A stretch of 64,000 nucleotides of DNA. It comes from Polytrichum commune. Lineage: Eukaryota; Streptophyta; Polytrichopsida; Polytrichales; Polytrichaceae. The translations under genes were made by a program, and so were the position numbers. The notes beneath the pieces were generated by a model, which saw only the letters and a list, made by a program, of their open reading frames with translations, searched no databases and was not told where the DNA came from. Location of the stretch: contig OX485808.1 in NCBI GenBank assembly GCA_950295325.1, positions 28,478,527 to 28,542,526 on the forward strand. The letters run 5' to 3'. Shown in pieces: positions 34,234 through 44,654 of the stretch; positions within the stretch are counted from its first letter, which is position 1; each line of letters begins with the position of its first letter.

Positions 34234-36900
34234 TTACCTCATATTCCAAATAACCTCCACAAGGTCGGGACGTGGCCTAATCACTTCCTTGTGATCGGGC
34301 CACAAGGTGTCGTCCTTAAATGGCTTTAGTAATGAGACATGAAATGTCGGATGCACTTTGATCTCGGGCGGTAATTCCAACTTATATATGTCCTTGAACA
34401 CTTGTTCCACAATGGGAAACGGAGCTCCAATTTCGGACATGAACTTTGGAGTGAGGCCTTCCGGCTAAGTGACATTGTTCACATTCAAGAACACCTTTTG
34501 GCCCACCTCATTCTCCACTTCGCGTCTTCGGCATTGACTTGCACTCCGTAGCACCTTCGGGCTTTCTCCACCAACAACTTGGTCATCTCCAAGACTTGTT
34601 TACCATCCTTGGCCAAGTCCTCACCATCTTGGTTGAACTCTAGTGTTGAATGTGCCCCCTCGAGAGCTAGGTTAATAGGTTGGAGCGCATCCACTCCATA
34701 AGCCACCACCAAAGACCACCCCTTGGTGGCCAAGTGCGTGGCTACATTGCAATTACACTTCGCTCGACCCACATAGTCCGCCCAATCTCCTTGGTCCGCC
34801 CCCACCAAGTTCCTCAAGTATTGCTTCAAGACTCCATTCACATGCTCCGCTTTCCCATTCATTTGGGAATGCAAGGCCGTGCTAAACCTTAGTTTCATTC
34901 CGACCTCCTTAGAGAAATGCATTGAAAATGCACTTGTGAACTTTGGATCTTGATCCCACACAATTACTCTTGGCAACCCGTGGTGCCTCAACCATCCTTT
35001 GAGAAAAGGCTATGCGGTCTCCAACGCGGTGGCGGTTCCCACAATCGGCACCATGTGTGCCAACTTGGCAAACCGCTCTACCATCAACAAGATGGCATCA
35101 TACCCATGTGACTCCGGCAAACTTGTGATCAAGTCCATGCACATACTATGCCATGGCGCCGACGGGATAAGCAACGGTTGCAAGAAACCGCCTTGCTTTT
35201 GGTAAGAGGCTCGGTTCACTTGGCACTTTATTCACGCCTTCACAAAGTGGGTTATATCCTCCTTTATGCACCGCCAATGGTACCTCCATGACACCATTCT
35301 ATGGCGGTTTTTTTCTTTCTCCTCTATGGCCGGCAATAGGACTATCACATTTTTCCTTCAAAACCGATAGCCTCAACTTGCCTTGAGGCACATACACCCG
35401 ACTTTGCTTGTACTTGAACAATTCGTCCACCAACTTAACCTCTTTGAGCACCTTGCTCTTGCGAAGCTCACCTAAAAGCTTTTGTGCCTCGGGGTAGTTA
35501 ATTTACCCCTCCCGTATCTTGCATCACAAGTTTCCTTCGCCGGCACACATTAGCCACAAGGTTTGGATGGTTCTCATTGCTTGGAACTCATCCGGTCTAC
35601 TTAGCGCATCCGGCACCACATTTCCACGGTCCGGTTTGTGGACCAAATCCACCTTCATAAGCGCCAAACTATCATGCCACCGCAATGACTTGGCGCTCAC
35701 TTGCGCTTGTATACGTTAAAATACTTTTAGGACACATTGTCCATGTAGACCTTTGCTTTGTGCGACCCCAAATAATGTCGCCACATCTTCAAGCAATGCA
35801 CTACGGCAAAGAAGTTCTTTGTCATGAGTTGGTTGTCTTCTTTGACAACCATCGAGCCTCAAGCCCCCATATGCAAAGGCCATCCATCTTACATTAACAA
35901 TCCATCATTGGCAAAGTTACTCGCCCCCGTATGCACCTCAAAAGGTTTGTCAAACTCCATGAACTTGAGCACGGGCGGTGAAGAGAACTTGCTCTTAAGC
36001 TCCCCAAAGACTTGGTGACAAGGCTAGTCCCACTCTTGGGATAGCCATTTCTTTCACAAGTCGGACAAGGTCTTACAACCATCGAGCTTCATGCTCCCAT
36101 ATGCAATGGCCATCTTTTTTTTTTTTACATCCACATCCGCCAAATAAAGTCTCTCGCCCCCGTATGCACCTCAAAAGGTATGTCAAACTCAGCGAACTTG
36201 AGCACGGGCGGCGAAGAGAACTTGGTCTTAAGCTCCTCAATGGCTTGGTGGCACGGCTCATCCCACTCTTGGGATAGCCATTTCTTGCGCAAGCCGGACA
36301 AGGTTCGACAACCATGGAGCTTAATGCTCTCATAAGCAATGGTCATGCATCTTGGATCAACATCCGCCAATGATAAAGTCCTTCGTCTCCATGTGCACCT
36401 CAAAATGCTTATGAAAACCCGGAAACTTAACCACATCTTGTGAAGGGAACTTGCTCTTGAGCTTCCCAAGGGCTTGGTGACAAGGCTCATCCCACTCTTG
36501 GAATAACCATTTCCTCAATAAGTCGAGTAAGGCCCTAGCAACCTTAAAACAAATCTAGAATGAAGTGGTGGTAGTAGTTGGCTAGGCCAACCAATGACCT
36601 AAGCTTTTTTTTTTGAGTCAAGGACCAAATCTCCTCTTGGATTGCCTTGAAATTCTTCATGTTTGTCCACCAACTTCCTTTGTCACCACATGCCTCAAGA
36701 ACTCAATTTCTTCTTGAGCAAAATTGCAATTCACTTCTTGGCGGTAACATTTTGAGCAACACATTGGTGAATACATCCTTGTATCTCACCAACATCCTAC
36801 AAGTATGGTTTGGGGGAGGCCCATCTTTCCTAGCCTCCCCATGAGTTCCTTGAAGTTGCTTCAATTGAACCACGACCATTATGTTTACCATATTTCATTT
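34234..36900 (-). pseudogene. Ty3/gypsy integrase, RNase H and RT remnants
   Basis: Read from high to low coordinates. About 36703-36891 resembles the linker before RT (VRYKDVFTNVLLKMLPPR). 35890-36490 holds RNase H-like fragments (EWDEPCHQAIEELKTKF, VLKFAEFDIPFEVHTGA) in three tandem copies. 35010-35219 gives an integrase core start (PSAPWHSMCMDLITSLPESH). 34485-34991 has the second part of the core (RVIVWDQDPKFTSAF, LHSQMNGKAEHVNGVLKQYL). 34234-34440 has the tail (LPPEIKVHPTFHVSLLKPF). Integrase Asp, Asp and Glu positions can be located, but the frame is broken many times and no RT active-site YxDD is visible. Not functional. Confidence 0.7.
36020..36510 (-). repeat. RNase H-region tandem repeat, about 231 bp x3
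   Basis: The phrase TCCCACTCTTGG recurs near 36028, 36261 and 36490, with shared text between (CGTATGCACCTCAAAAGG, GAGCACGGGCGG). The partial copies extend down to about 35900. A local amplification inside pol. Confidence 0.8.
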
Positions 36901-38325
36901 GGTCCATTAAGATCAAATTCAACTTGGGTCCTCCTACCATAGGAGTCCTTGTTAATTTGAACCTCAATTCTTTGCCATTATGACACATCATAATGCACGG
37001 CAAGCACACCGGCTTGCACCTCACATCTATCATGTGAGTTTCAAAGAAGGCGGCCTTCACAATGACATGCATTTCATCTATTTCACATGGTGTGAAATTT
37101 TGACAAAATTCCAATGTCCCACATTGAAAGGTTACATGCATCGCGGCCTCTTTTGTCTCATGCGGTTCGCCCTTTCCAAACCGCACCTTGGTGGGCTTCA
37201 CCACTCTACCAATCGGCAAACCCCAACTCCCTTGTGAGTTTTGGGGTCATGAAAGAATGCCTTAACTCTTTGTCAACCCATGAGACAAACCTCCCATTCA
37301 TTTGAGCCTCAAGGTACAAAAGACTTGGCCTCGGCTTAAGGCTACTAGCCTTGGCCACAAAGCCATCGTCCAACATTTGGTCCTCGGCAACTTGGCTTGG
37401 CTTGGTCCGCAAAGCCAACTTTAAACATTTCGTCCGCGGGACAAATTGATTTGGTGCCACAAAACCAATTTCTAATAATTTGTCCGCAAAACAAACATGT
37501 TTTGTCTTGGTAGCACCAAGCCACCTTCCCACACTCCGTCCGCGGCACGAACATGAATTGCCTTGGTAGGACAAACCCACCTCCCAACATTCCGTCCGCG
37601 GCACAAGTATGATTTGCTTTGGAAGCATAAAGCCACCTTTCAACATTCCGTCCGCGGCACCAACATGTTCTGCCTAAGTAAAATGGACCAAACAATTTGC
37701 ACTCATTTCTTTGGGACCTACTTTGGCTAAAGCCACTTGTGGTGATGCGCCGCCGAACTTCTCTTTGGAACCATTGGCTTCAATGCTCTTGCAAACTTGA
37801 TGGTCCCCACCGTGTCCTCAAGAAGCCTTGGGGACTTAAACAAGGCATCCACCACCCGCTTTTAAAACCCCACCTAAAAGGATGCATTTCTTAGAAAGCT
37901 CGTCCGTTTTAGGTGTATCCTTCATTTGTGCGTTTGAATAGCGCACATAGGCCTTAAGAGGCCCCGGGTGCCTCATTAGCACCAAATTCATTCCAACATC
38001 AATACCTTCCAAGCATTTCGAATTGAAATTTGAATCCAACATTAATGCCCTCCAAGGTTTTGGGTGCTTTCGGTATTCTAGGCCCCAAATGTTTTTTGAG
38101 GTTTGCGGGAGCCCTTTTCAAAGCACTCCTCCATTTTCCTTACCAAATCCACCTTCATGCCCACCATTGTCATTTGAACCAATGGTATGGTCAAATTCCA
38201 CTTGCACATGATCCTTGTTCCAATTTGAACCTCACAACCTTTTGGAAACCCCGGGCTCACCATCATAACCCGCATTTTTGATACCCATGTTTCCCTCAAA
38301 GTGCGAGCTCAAAACTTGGAACCCT
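36901..38325 (-). pseudogene. Ty3/gypsy gag and protease remnants
   Basis: Minus-strand reading at 36830-37219 resembles a retropepsin-containing segment (MHVTFQCGTLEFCQNFTPC, then ETHMIDVRCKPVCLP), although the DSG-type active site cannot be recognised. 37345-37700 encodes a degenerate run of about 19-residue repeats. 37836-38325 lies next to the primer-binding site, where gag should begin, but is not readable as a gag core. Heavily decayed. Confidence 0.5.
37400..37680 (-). repeat. About 57-bp tandem repeat x4-5 in gag/protease region
   Basis: CCGTCCGCGGCAC recurs at roughly 57-bp intervals (near 37537, 37590 and 37647, with weaker earlier copies). On the minus strand it encodes variants of a short cysteine-containing peptide. 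Confidence 0.75.
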
Positions 38326-38337
38326 GCTCTGATACCA
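38326..38337 (-). other. Primer-binding site (initiator tRNA-Met type)
   Basis: On the minus strand TGGTATCAGAGC, two nucleotides inside the right LTR. This is the usual plant LTR-retroelement site matching the 3' end of initiator tRNA-Met, and it fixes the orientation. Confidence 0.92.
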
Positions 38338-38339
38338 AG

Positions 38340-39312
38340 TGTCGCAACCCTTGCTAGCCCCCCTTGACAATCTTGCCAATTTTCAATTCTAGCAAAGGTT
38401 ACGAGCGCTAACCATTCGCATTCCGCCATGCTAATGATTAGCTCCTCCTACCCCGGACCTTATAGTTCATAGGAGGGAACCAACCCTCCTACTTTACTTT
38501 CGGGACTCACCCCTTAATCGGTAACCCGTTCCTAGATGTGGACTTCCATCCATGGAAGTCCAATCCCATGTTGATCATCGCATTGCCGGAGCAACACTAC
38601 AACAACCCGAACCATACTAGGCAACTATGGCCTCACAATGGGCCAATGCCCATGGAGGCCTTGCCGTTCGGCCTCGGGTGGGTGAGGCCACACCACCTCA
38701 CCCATATAAGCCTCTAGGACTTCACGCGGGGCCCCTACCCCACCGTCAACCAACCTCTTGTCTCTCTACCAAGAGTTGGGGCCAAGTGGACATTTTCCTT
38801 TAGCTGCTGGGCATAGAACCCCCCAGCAGCTTCAGACCATCATAACTTCCTTGTATGATGTCTGATCATAACAACCAACCACTCCATCTTCATCTACGCT
38901 TCACGTAGATGCCGATGGACTCCTCACTTGCCCCATTCGGGCAAGTATTGAGGAAGTTATGCCTGTTTGAACCTTGGCAGTCCCGGGAATCGCTCCCAGG
39001 CACTGCTGTAACAGGGCGCTGTCCCGGGACAGCGCCCCACTCAAATGGCCATAACTCCTAGCTCACACCTCCGATTGAGGTGTTCTTGAGCTTTCTAGAA
39101 TCACCACGCCATGAGCTACGCATAACTCATGGCCTTACCCTTGTGCCTCCTAGTCTTCGTGGGTGGGAGGCGTTCCCAACGCCCGGGGCCCTCACCCACA
39201 CTAGGATCACTTGGGCCCTCTCACCAACGGCGCCACAAGTCCCGGGTGTCACTCCGGGGTCCCCCTTGTGCCCATGGTGTTTCGGCCACTCCTCATGGAG
39301 AGGTGCGCGACA
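38340..39312 (-). repeat. Right LTR (5' LTR of the minus-strand element)
   Basis: 973 bp, three differences from the left LTR. Carries a perfect 24-nt GC palindrome at 39014-39037 (arms GGGCGCTGTCC and GGACAGCGCCC, centre CG). Confidence 0.95.
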
Positions 39313-40718
39313 AACCCGGACCTCGCACGGCTGTCATGAGAATGTGTCGGGTATTTCGCCGGTTGTGCACGAAAGTGTACAATCCCGCAGATTTTCCATC
39401 ACTTGAAGCACATGTGGCAGAGAGCATGGCGTTATTGGAGATACAATTTCCACCCTCATTTTTTGACATCACGACGCACCTCCCATATCACTTGGCAAAG
39501 GAGCTGGACTTGTGTGGCCTAGTTAGTGCCCGTTGGATGTATCCAGTCGAACGTTTTATGAAAGTGTTGAAGAACCATGTCAGGAACATGGCGCGTCCAG
39601 AGGCTTGCATGGCGGAGGGTTACTTGAAAGATGAATGCATAGGCTTCATTACCGAGTACCTCCACCGATTTGAAGGAACTCAAAGACGTGTATGGGATGA
39701 AGATGAAGAATATGGAGATGCTGAGGAGGTCCTGCAAGGGGCAGGGAAACCGTACGTTATGAGTCCAAAGATGAGAGTTGTAGCCCACCAGTACGTGCTA
39801 TCAAATGCCTCGGCTATGCAGGATCTGTTCAGGTAATTTGGAACTGACCATTGTACGTGTTGGCCATGCTTGAAGTGAATATGGAATCGTTGTCGTGCAA
39901 GAAACATTTGGGGATGCCATGCTTATTGAACCATTGTGTGTCCCAATTTCAATCATATCCTGTGACACTCATTACCATGTTTTTGCAGAGCGTGGAGTTT
40001 GGAAGCAGATGAGAATCGGGGAACTCCTGTTCTAGCAGACTGGATTGAACGCACAGTGCAGGCATCTAATTTAGATTTGCGGAAGTCGGAAGACATGGAC
40101 CGGTTTCTCCTGAGTAAGAGGCCATCACAAAGAGCGACTAGGTATGGCAGAGTACTTGCGTTTGGTAACCGCTTTCGAGTGGACGATGACAGCACCGAAC
40201 ACTTGGTGAGCTACAACTCCGGGGTAGCGTCACTTTTTCAGGAGGTGTCCGAGAATTCCAAGGAATCTTCTGTGAACTACGTGGGAGTATTGAAGGACAT
40301 ACTAGAGCTGGATTATGGTGCTCTGACTATGAAGATAATTCTTATGCGATGTGAGTGGATTAAAACCCAAGACAATCGAGGCAACCCCACATACATCCGC
40401 AACGATGCAGGATTCCTTACAGTGAACTTCCGCCACAAACTCCCTCGCCTGGCAGACCCTTTCATCTTTCCGAGCCAGGCGACACAAGTCTTCTTCTCAG
40501 ATGTTATTGAAAGACCTGGGTGGAAAGTTGTGTTACGGAAAGAGGCACGAGCTAAACGGGAAGTGGTGGAGGTTGCAGACGCATTTATTTGCACATCAAC
40601 GGAGAGTACCGGTTTAAGAGCTCCAGACAGATTGCCCGTTCCTGCAGGCACAGTAAATCTAGTTGGTGCGATCGAATTGTCTGAGGAAGACAATTTGCTA
40701 GCAAATGCAGGGTATTAG

Positions 40719-41397
40719 GAATTAATGCAATTTACTAGCCATGGCTGTATCATTCAAGTTGATGCGAAATTATGTTAAGGATTTAGGGTTTTCATGTAGA
40801 TTCATTTTAGGTGCCGGGTCAAGTATTTGTGGCGTGTACATTCTTGTGTGCACTGTGTTCCCAATTTTGTGCAATTATTGAACATATTCAGCCACGAATA
40901 TATCCTCATTGTCATTCCCTAAACAAGGAAGTTCCCCACCCCCCCCCCAAGCAGAAGCTGCGTTGGCATCCAAAAAAATCAAACCCAAGTATTGTGGCGA
41001 TGAAGAACCCTATGACTGCTAATCCGTCACTCAAAAATGACTGCGACCACGTCATCATAACAAACTGCCCGTGAAACTTTTGTGTGATGACCTGGTTGTC
41101 CATGTGAAAACATAGAGTCATTTTGTAGTCAGGTAACAGTGGAATACCCACGCATGGTAAGTCACCGTAGTGGACTTATATGACTGCGAGACTTCGTGAG
41201 ACATCCGTCGTCTCCATCCAGCCTCATCCCAGTCCGTTCAATGGAAAAATGCGGATGAACGTGGCACGTCGCAGCAGGTTCATCTTTAGTCACACTCCAT
41301 CACTATGTAGTGACTCGAAGACCGTGGCTAGAGCTTGAGTAGTGCCAAAAGTGAATCTGGAGTCATTCAAAAGTAACTTCGGACATGAAGTCATTTC
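40719..41397. promoter_or_regulatory. CACTA right subterminal region
   Basis: No gene. TNP2-like 3' UTR, then TGACT, AGTCA and AGTCAC motifs (densest 41020-41400) mirroring the left subterminal region. Confidence 0.6.
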
Positions 41398-41431
41398 TTG
41401 CAGTCATATTTACCCCCGGTTTTTAGTAGTG
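41398..41431. repeat. CACTA right terminal inverted repeat
   Basis: 34 bp, the complement of which reads CACTACTAAAAACCGGGGG and then TAAATATGACTGCAA; compare the left end. Followed by the duplicated ACT. Confidence 0.9.
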
Positions 41432-41543
41432 ACTAGGATCACTTGAGCCCTCTCACCAACGGCGCCACAAGTCCCAGGTGTCACTCCGGGTCCCCCTTGT
41501 GCCCATGGTGTTTCAAGCACTCCTCAAGGAGAGGTGCGCGACA
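41432..41543. repeat. LTR remnant, right part
   Basis: Continues the LTR broken at 15945 (ACTAGGATCACTTGAGCCC...) and ends in GTGCGCGACA at 41543, as do the complete LTRs. Confidence 0.85.
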
Positions 41544-41944
41544 GTGGATCCTGGAGCTATGGAAGGTGTTGAATCAAATGGCTCCTTTGGAGTCTGAATA
41601 GGCTCCACATCAATTCTTGCTCCAGCATCCTTTGACCTCACACGTCGTTGTTTGGCCAAGAGAGTAACTGTCTCCTCCACCCTCTTCCAATCATTGGTAA
41701 AACCACCTTCTGTTGAGCGATCCCCAAGAAGTATGAGAAGTCTATCAGCAACTTGAAGAAATAACTCTACCTTCCTAGTCTCTAGGAGGTGTCTCTCTGC
41801 CAAAGGTAATTGGCTATACTTCTTCTCAAAATCTTTGAGCAGCTCATTTGGGCCCATGTTGTCACCAGGTTGTTGCTCCACCCACTCAAAAAAATACCTC
41901 TTAGTCATTCTCTCCACCTCAAATAGAGTCGGAAAATCACTCAT
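41544..41944 (-). pseudogene. gag core fragment, inverted relative to its zinc knuckles
   Basis: Minus-strand frame starting at ATG 41944: MSDFPTLFEVERMTKRYFF, then EWVEQQPGDNMGPNELLKDF, KYSQLPLAERHLLETRKVEL, LLILLGDRSTEGGFTNDWKR and TVTLLAKQRRVRSK. This is a Ty3/gypsy gag capsid-like core as found in plant elements. Directly next to it, on the opposite strand, begin the zinc knuckles that should follow it. Flipping 41544-41944 would put core and knuckles in the normal order, so I infer a local inversion with one breakpoint at the LTR end. Confidence 0.65.
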
Positions 41945-41947
41945 CGG

Positions 41948-42306
41948 GATTTTGGTGCACTAATTGTCAACAACACGGTCATACGCTTCAATTTTGTAGA
42001 AATGGGCCAAACCGCAATCAACGAACGAACAATAATGGTCCTCAACAAAACCAAAGGGGTCCGAATCAAAATCAAAACCAAGGGAATAATCGGGGCCCTC
42101 CGCCACGTGGACAAACTAACCAAAGTACCGAGAAAAAGGATTTTCACCATCTTTGCGGTAGATATCATGTCATAGGGCAATGTTGGTCGGAAAACCAAGG
42201 TCAAGTGTGTAATAATTGTGGAGGCCCCCACGCGTCCAACCAATGTCGTCATCCGGACAAGGTAAGTGGAGCACCGAACCCTCCAACCAACATGACACAA
42301 CCTTAG
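41948..42306 (+). pseudogene. gag nucleocapsid part with three zinc-knuckle-like motifs
   Basis: Frame: FWCTNCQQHGHTLQFC (CX2CX4HX4C), a Q/N/G/P-rich linker, then HLCGRYHVIGQCW and VCNNCGGPHASNQC (CX2CX3HX4C), ending at TAG 42304-42306. Nucleocapsid knuckles bind the element RNA. The frame then shifts: the reading that continues into protease (GYDLWADLSSLKADITFGQL) is in another phase, so a small indel separates gag from pol. Confidence 0.7.
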
Positions 42307-43022
42307 AGTAGATGGATACGACCTTTGGGCCGACCTTAGCTCACTAAAGGCCGATATCACCTTTGGTCAATTATTAGAGATCTCACCGGTAGCTAGGAAG
42401 ACTTTGAAGGACGGAATGCCCGTGAATAGGAGGGCTAAGAGGCCAAAGACTAGAGTGTCGGCAAGGGTCCAAATGCAAGGAAGAACTCGGGAAGTCAAGG
42501 CGGTGGAGATTGAAGTAACGATAGTGGACAAGGTGGTTCCTCATGTTTTGGTGGATGGTGGAAGTAGTCTCAATATTCTACCGGAGCACACTATGAGGAA
42601 ATTGGGCTTAAGTTTGACGGGTCCTTCGCCATTTGTGATTAATATGGCCAATCAAAGTCCGGTGGTTCCGGTGGGAATTATCAAAGATTGTCGGCTTAAC
42701 ACGGGAGGTGAAGAATACATTGTGACCTTCCAAGTCATTAAGATGCACGACAATAAGGATGCATTTCCCATTTTGTTAGGGCGACCTTGGTTAAGGATGT
42801 CTAACGCCGTAGTAGATTGGGGAGGACACAAACCTTCTATCATCTATGGTCCCGTAGATAATAGAGTCAAGGTCTCTATTGCACCTTTAGGTGGTTGGGT
42901 TAGGGAGGAGATTGATCCAATGTCGGATGAAGAGGAAAATGGCGGAACTAAGGAGGATTTTGAGGATACATTGGTGGAGGTTGTTCAAGACAAAGAGAAG
43001 GCTAAAATGTATTCCCCTAGCG
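42302..43022 (+). pseudogene. Ty3/gypsy protease (retropepsin) region
   Basis: The open frame enters from 42302 (DLWADLSSLKADITFGQLL) and contains the active-site word VLVDGGSSLNIL; the usual motif is D(T/S)G, so the Asp-Gly-Gly here is a variant also seen in plant elements. It continues with FPILLGRPWLR, the ILG-type flap-following motif. At 43022 it is cut by the solo LTR; the same frame resumes at 44003 after one copy of the TAGCG duplication, reading YSPS then GFLGPNFYNQD. Confidence 0.75.
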
Positions 43023-43997
43023 TGTCGCAACCCTTGCTAGCCCTCCTTGACCATCTTGCCAATTTTCATTTCCTAGCAAAGGTTACGAGCGCTAACCATT
43101 CGCATACCGCCATGCTAATGGTTAGCTCCTCTCACCCGGACCTTATAGTTCATAGGAGGGGAACCAACCCTCCTACTTTGCTTTCGGGACTCACCCCTTA
43201 ATTGGTAACCCATTTCCCCAATGTGGACTTCCATCCATGGAAGTCCAATCCTATGTTGATCATCGCGTTGCCGGAGCAACACTACAACAACCCGAAGCAT
43301 ACTAGGCAACTATGGCCTCACAATAGGCCAAAGCCCATGGAGGCCTTGCCGTTCGGCCTCGGGTGGGTGAGGCCACACCACCTCACCCATATAAGCCTCT
43401 AGGACTTCACGCGGGGCCCCTACCCCACCGTCAACCAACCTCTTGTCTCTCTACCAAGAGTTGGGGCCAAGTGGACATTTTCCTTTAGCTGCTGGGCCTA
43501 GAACCGCCCAGCAGCTTCAGACCATCATAACTTCCTTGTATGATGTCTGATCATAACAACCAACCACTCCATCTTCATCTACGCTTCACGTAGATGCCGA
43601 TGGACTCCTCACCTGCCCCATTCGGGCAAGTATTTAGGAAGTTATGCCTGTTTGAACCTTGGCAGTCCCGGGAATCGCTCCCAGGCACTGCTGTAACAGG
43701 GCGCTGTCCCGGGACAGCGCCCCACTCAAATGGCCATAACTCCTAGCTCACACCTCCGATTGAGGTGTTCTTGAGCTTTCTAGAATCACCACGCCATGAG
43801 CTACGCATAACTCATGGCCTTACCCTTGTGCCTCCTAGTCTTCGTGGGTGGGAGGCGTTCCCAACGCCCGGGACCCTCACCCACACTAGGATCACTTGGG
43901 CCCTCTCACCAACGGCGCCACAAGTCCCGGGTGTCACTCCGGGGTCCCCCTTGTGCCCATGGTGTTTCAGGCACTCCTCATGGAGAGGTGCGCGACA
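43023..43997 (-). repeat. Solo LTR inserted in the plus-strand gypsy pol
   Basis: 975 bp, TGTCGC...GCGACA, same family and same coordinate orientation as the LTRs at 32262 and 38340, but visibly more diverged. Exact 5-bp target duplication TAGCG (43018-43022, 43998-44002). No internal region, so it arose by LTR-LTR recombination. Contains the 24-nt GC palindrome (43699-43722) and an empty CACTA target near 43882. Confidence 0.95.
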
Positions 43998-44002
43998 TAG
44001 CG

Positions 44003-44654
44003 GGTTCTTAGGTCCTAACTTTTACAATCAAGATGTTGATGGGGATTTTATACATTGGTCAAGGCAATACACGGAGTCCATTAGCGACGTCATGATGATG
44101 ACTCATAGTTGTATCCTCCAAGATAGGGTGTCTAGAGAAGATTATTTGTCCTTAGAGCCGTGTGAGGTTCTCACGGAGGAGGAATGGGTGAAGGGAGGAC
44201 TCACTCCATGGTTAGATGATATTGAGTTGAGTGATGTGAATTTGGTACATGTAGATGGGACTCAAGATGAGGAGGCCATGTTAGAACTCTCAAAATTAGA
44301 GCCCGCTTTGCATTTTAAAACTACTTCTACGGGCATTATAGTGGGTCATGATGTCAAGGACTACCCTAATGTACCCAACGATTGGTATAGAGATACCGAG
44401 GAGCAAACACGAGTGGTCAAAGAAGATTGGAAGTTTGTGGACGTCAAAATGAAGAATGGGAAAGTTAGACCAATGAAGATGGGCTCTAAACTCGATAAGA
44501 AGGAGATTATGGAGTATAGCGACTTGATAGATGAGTTTAGTGATACCTATGCTTGGTCATATGATGAGCTCAAGGGCATTCCTAGAGAGATGGTTGAGCA
44601 TCGTATTCCGTTAGTTCCGGGCTCTAAACCGGTGAGACAAAATAGAGAAGGATG
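44003..44654 (+). pseudogene. gypsy pol linker before RT
   Basis: In-frame continuation after the solo LTR: acidic linker (VHVDGTQDEEAMLELSKLEP), then DLIDEFSDTYAWSYDELKGI and REMVEHRIPLVPGSKPVRQ, the conserved lead-in to the RT domain. A one-base shift near 44650 separates it from RT. Confidence 0.75.

Larger units (their letters stand above)
32262..39312 (-). mobile_element. Ty3/gypsy LTR retrotransposon, 7.05 kb, minus orientation
   Basis: Two 973-bp LTRs (TGTCGC...GCGACA) without indels between them and with three base differences that I can see, so the insertion is recent. The 5-bp target duplication AACCC is at 32257-32261 and 39313-39317. The primer-binding site lies next to the right LTR, so transcription runs on the minus strand. 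A polypurine tract (complement GGTGGGGGTGAG) abuts the left LTR at 33235-33246. The interior has integrase, RT/RNase H and protease remnants in the right order but all are broken. The young LTRs with a ruined interior suggest a non-autonomous element mobilised in trans. It sits in exon 2 of the TNP2-like gene. Confidence 0.92.
29883..40718 (+). pseudogene. TNP2-like CACTA transposase, three exons, split by an LTR element
   Basis: Exons 29883-31697, 31878-39832 (containing the Ty3/gypsy insertion 32262-39312 plus its duplication) and 39989-40718, all in phase. It starts at ATG 29883. Family landmarks in order: HCPCINCRGRKR zinc-binding start; HGCVLFRGPHEDALRCPKCG; VLRHFPIIPRLQRMY; ALAADGVNPYKQNRSTWSTW; LLNYNLPPWLSTKF; VFDVYLEPLVDELLELW; LLWTIHDFPGYGTVGGF; CPCCGED; then NTLDVMHCELNLAKNFL. 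After the insertion come FFDITTHLPYHLAKELDL, SARWMYPVERFMKVLKNHVR (DUF4218-type) and ELDYGALTMKIILMRCEW with LADPFIFPSQATQVFF (DUF4216-type). It catalyses excision and insertion of CACTA ends. Broken by TGA 29964-29966 and TAG 31587-31589, and physically by the retroelement. Confidence 0.88.
15946..41431. mobile_element. CACTA (En/Spm) DNA transposon, 25.5 kb with two nested insertions
   Basis: It begins CACTACAAAAAATTGGG and ends GGTTTTTAGTAGTG. The trinucleotide ACT is duplicated on both sides (15943-15945, 41432-41434). The uninterrupted target CACCCACACTAGGATC is present in the three other LTR copies (near 33118, 39197 and 43882), which proves the insertion. Subterminal regions are dense in TGACT/AGTCA motifs, as expected for binding sites of the accessory protein. 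It carries a TNP1-like gene (minus, 16941-20136) and a TNP2-like transposase gene (plus, 29883-40718), transcribed divergently from the centre. Inside it lie a Sola-like element (20882-29422) and a Ty3/gypsy element (32262-39312). Removing both leaves about 9.9 kb, a normal autonomous size. Confidence 0.93.

Noticed and set aside
34234-38325. An autonomous set of retroviral-type proteins in the 7-kb gypsy element
   Set aside because: Frames are broken throughout and no RT active site is seen; only remnants can be supported.
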